Shown here: positions 41,419 to 43,576 of the stretch, one piece after another
Layout of the letters: each line of letters opens with the position of its first letter
How positions within the stretch are numbered: the stretch's first letter is position 1
Assembly: GCA_903930515.1 (NCBI GenBank)
Contig: CAIYYW010000310.1
Coordinates: 1 to 43,576 of the forward strand
DNA length: 43,576 nt
DNA from: an uncultured delta proteobacterium
Lineage (GTDB): Bacteria; RBG-13-61-14; DRUE01
Direction of reading: 5' to 3'
Position numbers and translations under genes: made by a program
The notes under the pieces: model-generated
What the model was told of the DNA's origin: nothing
Seen by the model: the letters and a program-made list of their open reading frames with translations, nothing else
Databases searched by the model: none

Positions 41419-42231
41419 TTAGGACATCAAGGTTTTTTCCGCCAGGAATTTCGCCGCCATCGGGGCTTCCAGCTTCGGGTTTTTGCCTTCGTATTCAATG
41501 GACAGGTATCCGTCATACCGGGCCTGGTCCAGGATTTTGAAAATCTTGTCCCAGTCCTGCTTCTTGTCCCTGCCGGTCTCGTCAACTTGGTAAAATTTCG
41601 CGTGCACCATCATCGTGTAAATCATCGCCTTTTCCAGGGCCGCGTATCCGTTCACCTCCGCGGTGTCCACCAGGTAGTCGCCGGTGTCCAGGCAGATCCG
41701 GAGCCAGTCCGAGCCGACCTCGTCAAGGATCCGGAACAGGTCGTCCACGGTTTTGGTGAAGCCCAGATGGTTATGGTTCTCCAGCACCAGCATCACGCCG
41801 GCGTCTTCCGCCTTTTTGGACAGGCGCTGCAAACACTGGATCATCTCCGGCCAGAGCCGCTGCTTCTCCGCTTCATATTTGGCCGGATCGTGTTGTCCGG
41901 GCCAGCCCGCCAATACCCGGAGCATCTTCGCCCCGAACCAGTTCGCGATCGGGATCCATTTCTCCACCAGCTTCTCGCTCTCCATCCGCGCCCCCGGGTC
42001 CGCTTTTCCGAAATCGCTGCTTACCGAGCAGATCGGGATTTCCAGGCCCAGGTCCGCGATCAATTTTTTCAAGCTGGTGACATATTCCCGGTTCAGGCTG
42101 GGGAAATGAATATCCAATAACTCCACACCGTCCAGCCCCAGCTCCTTGCAATGCTTCACCCAGCTCAACTGATCCATCTCCTTGGACTGGAACAGCGGAT
42201 GATACGACCAGCTACTCATGCCAATTTTCAT
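41419..42231 (-). CDS. Sugar phosphate isomerase/epimerase (TIM barrel)
   Basis: A 270-residue xylose-isomerase-like TIM barrel. It begins MKIGMSSWSYHPLF and has LGLDGVELLDIHFPS at strand 2. Likely metal ligands are E in VMLVLENHNHLGF, D in RICLDTGDYLVD, H in YTMMVHAKFYQVD and E in GYLSIEYEGKNP, the usual E-D-H-E set. It is a single-domain protein of typical length. AGGAGGG precedes the ATG by 7 nt. The substrate could be a sugar, inosose or hydroxypyruvate; no decisive feature is visible. Confidence 0.9.
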   Translation of the reverse strand: MKIGMSSWSYHPLFQSKEMDQLSWVKHCKELGLDGVELLDIHFPSLNREYVTSLKKLIADLGLEIPICSVSSDFGKADPGARMESEKLVEKWIPIANWFGAKMLRVLAGWPGQHDPAKYEAEKQRLWPEMIQCLQRLSKKAEDAGVMLVLENHNHLGFTKTVDDLFRILDEVGSDWLRICLDTGDYLVDTAEVNGYAALEKAMIYTMMVHAKFYQVDETGRDKKQDWDKIFKILDQARYDGYLSIEYEGKNPKLEAPMAAKFLAEKTLMS

Positions 42232-42291
42232 CCATCTCCCTCCTGACTAATTCCAACTTAGCCGAAACTTGCTAAAAATCAAAATGGAAAG

Positions 42292-42327
42292 TCCGGGTTT
42301 ACGGGTTTCCGAGGTCTTAAACCCGGA
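42292..42327. other. Inverted repeat after the WG-repeat gene
   Basis: Arms TCCGGGTTT and AAACCCGGA, 9 bp, around 18 nt. It directly follows the WG-repeat stop on the minus strand and may be a weak terminator; no T run follows immediately. Confidence 0.4.
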
Positions 42328-42331
42328 ACAG

Positions 42332-43330
42332 TTATCTGGTCGGCTGCCAGACAAAAGTTCCGGTCTTGTCAATATATCCGAGCTTGTCCTTGAACTCCAC
42401 CCGGGCCAGGCCCAGAATGAATTTATCCGCGGCGTCAAACTTGGGCTCAACCGCCAGCTTGCCGCTCTTATTGAGGTAGCACCATTTCTCAAGCATCTTC
42501 GCCGGGGCGAGTCCGTCGGAAAAATATCCGGCATCGTCATACTCCGGGTTGATCGCGAATTTGCCGTTCTTCCCGAGGTATCCCCATTTCTGGCCGATTC
42601 TTACCGCGGCCAAGCCGTCGGAAAAATCGCGTGCCTGGTCAAACTGGGGGTTGATGATGATCTTGCCGAAGTTGTTGATGTATCCGAACTTGGTCCCGAT
42701 CCTGACGCCGGCCAATCCCTCGGAAAAATCAGAGGCTTCTTCAAACTGGGGGTTGATGGTAATCTTCCCGAACCGGTCAACATATCCCCATTTCTCCCCG
42801 ATCAGCGCCTTGGCCAATCCGTCGTAAAAATCGCCGCATTCCGCGAACTGCGGGTTGATCGCGATCTTTCCGAAAGTGTCCACATATCCCCATTTATCTC
42901 CGACCTTCACCCTGGCCCGGCCTCCGGAAAAATTACCGGCTTCCTCAAATTGCGGGTTAATCGCGAACACGCCGTTCTTGTCAATGAATCCGAATTTGTT
43001 TCCCAGCTCCTCGGCGTTCACCAGCGCCAGCCCCTCGGAAAAATCAGCCGCGTCGTAAAACTGCGGGTTGATCGCGAGCTTGCCGGTCCGGTTCACATAC
43101 GCCCATTTGCCCTCCACCGCGCCTCCGACCTTGACCCGGGCCAGCCCCTGCGAGAACCCGTAGGCCTCGTCAAACTGAGCCTTGATCGCCATCTCCCCGC
43201 TCTTCTTGATGTATCCCCATTTGCCGAATTGCCGGACCGGATAGAGACCGATCAAATCCTGAGGGCGCGCCGAATAAACCGCGAAACCCAGCAGAATCAC
43301 CCCGGCAAAACCGGCCATAATCTTCTTCAT
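42332..43330 (-). CDS. Exported WG-repeat protein
   Basis: A 332-residue protein made of a signal peptide (MKKIMAGFAGVILLGFAVYS) and nine WG/KWG beta-repeats, each starting like KWGYVDRFGK and ending near INPQFEEASDFSEGLA. Repeats 3 and 6 read KFG, repeat 8 KWC and repeat 9 KLG. Such repeats form propeller or beta-solenoid surfaces and usually bind partners rather than catalyse. Cap sequences at both ends are short. CAGGAGG precedes the ATG and a good promoter lies 34-62 nt upstream, so it may be transcribed alone. Location periplasmic or outside. Confidence 0.9.
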   Translation of the reverse strand: MKKIMAGFAGVILLGFAVYSARPQDLIGLYPVRQFGKWGYIKKSGEMAIKAQFDEAYGFSQGLARVKVGGAVEGKWAYVNRTGKLAINPQFYDAADFSEGLALVNAEELGNKFGFIDKNGVFAINPQFEEAGNFSGGRARVKVGDKWGYVDTFGKIAINPQFAECGDFYDGLAKALIGEKWGYVDRFGKITINPQFEEASDFSEGLAGVRIGTKFGYINNFGKIIINPQFDQARDFSDGLAAVRIGQKWGYLGKNGKFAINPEYDDAGYFSDGLAPAKMLEKWCYLNKSGKLAVEPKFDAADKFILGLARVEFKDKLGYIDKTGTFVWQPTR

Positions 43331-43363
43331 CGCCCAAACCTCCTGAAATTACTCTCTCCGTGT

Positions 43364-43392
43364 ATTTTACTTGTAGTTAGGACTTGAATCAA
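43364..43392 (-). promoter_or_regulatory. Promoter of the WG-repeat gene
   Basis: On the minus strand TTGATT (43392-43387), a 17-nt spacer and TAAAAT (43369-43364). Predicted start near 43357, leader about 27 nt. Confidence 0.7.
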
Positions 43393-43435
43393 GGCCAACA
43401 TTAGTAGCGCGATCCATTGCAAATCAGCTTAAGTC

Positions 43436-43463
43436 TGCGAGCGCCTTTAGTCGTAATAGATTC
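43436..43463. repeat. Hairpin repeat type B, degenerate copy 3
   Basis: TGCGAGCGCCTTTAGTCG followed by TAATAGATTC resembles the reverse strand of the type B copies (GCGCGAGCGCCTTCAGGCGC and GATTC), with an imperfect stem. Confidence 0.5.
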
Positions 43464-43568
43464 GTGGCGCAGACACTCTTGTCTGCGATTCTGCTTTGAA
43501 TACTCCTCTGGGGCGCAGACACTCTTGTAGGGGGCGGGACACTCTTGTCCCGCGTTTGAATACTCCTT
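43464..43568. repeat. Tandem type A hairpin repeats
   Basis: Three copies: GCAGACACTCTTGTCTGC (43469-43486), a half copy GCGCAGACACTCTTGTA (43513-43529) and GCGGGACACTCTTGTCCCGC (43534-43553). The word TTTGAATACTCCT recurs 60 nt apart (43495 and 43555). The last ~8 bases of the window contain no further feature. Confidence 0.8.
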
Positions 43569-43576
43569 CCCCGTCA

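Noticed and set aside
42332-43330. DNA tandem repeat as a mobile element
   Set aside because: The periodicity is explained by the nine WG protein repeats in one continuous reading frame.
43436-43568. CRISPR array at the right edge
   Set aside because: Units are palindromic with variable arms, spacing is irregular and no unique spacers of constant length occur.

Overview
The window (43,576 bases, GC-rich, roughly 57% by eye) reads as chromosome of an uncultured or poorly known diderm bacterium. Support for an outer membrane comes from lnt (lipoprotein N-acyltransferase), a polysaccharide flippase plus O-antigen-ligase-type polymerase, and several exported proteins. The prfB gene carries a classical programmed frameshift and the tRNA has an encoded CCA. 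I cannot assign a phylum from sequence alone. There is no prophage, insertion sequence or CRISPR array.

Layout. (1) 14866 down to 1, minus strand: about 17 genes with gaps of 36 nt or less and many stop/start overlaps. In transcription order they are a dCMP-deaminase-like gene, nrdR, ribD, ribE, a B12-type radical SAM gene, ribBA, ribH, nusB, an M17-N-like gene, an exported TPR-like gene, an ABC ATPase and permease, an O-antigen-ligase/TPR gene, a flippase, GT2, GT4 and the first 22 codons of an asparagine-synthase-type amidotransferase. Riboflavin synthesis and surface-glycan assembly therefore share one apparent transcription unit. (2) 14867-15686: no large gene, but repeat hairpins, three terminator-like hairpins, a promoter, a structured leader and a 23-residue lysine-rich ORF. 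(3) tRNA-Arg(CCG) on the plus strand. (4) 26670 down to 15835, minus strand: TPR/zinc-ribbon membrane protein, DUF4388-like protein, phoH, pgpH-like HD phosphohydrolase, ybeY, lnt, prfB, lysS. (5) 26957-32940, plus strand: methyltransferase, rnhB, gltX, a frameshifted HNH gene, hicB, hicA, glnS and a 62-residue lysine-rich, desulforedoxin-like protein. (6) 33047-33562, minus: lipoprotein with a Big_2-like domain. (7) 34035-35361, plus: HAD phosphatase and a CPBP-like membrane protein. (8) 43330 down to 35451, minus: WG-repeat protein, TIM-barrel isomerase, PIG-L deacetylase, two tandem double-START paralogues, GNAT, proS.

Functionally the window is mostly housekeeping: four aminoacyl-tRNA synthetases, translation release, ribosome maturation, RNase HII and riboflavin. 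A surface-polysaccharide module and scattered accessory genes are added to this. The features most worth a second look are two families of small dispersed hairpins whose arms change in a compensatory way, the promoter-leader-attenuator-microORF unit at 15087-15437, the lysine-tailed desulforedoxin-like microprotein, and the radical SAM gene inside the riboflavin cluster.
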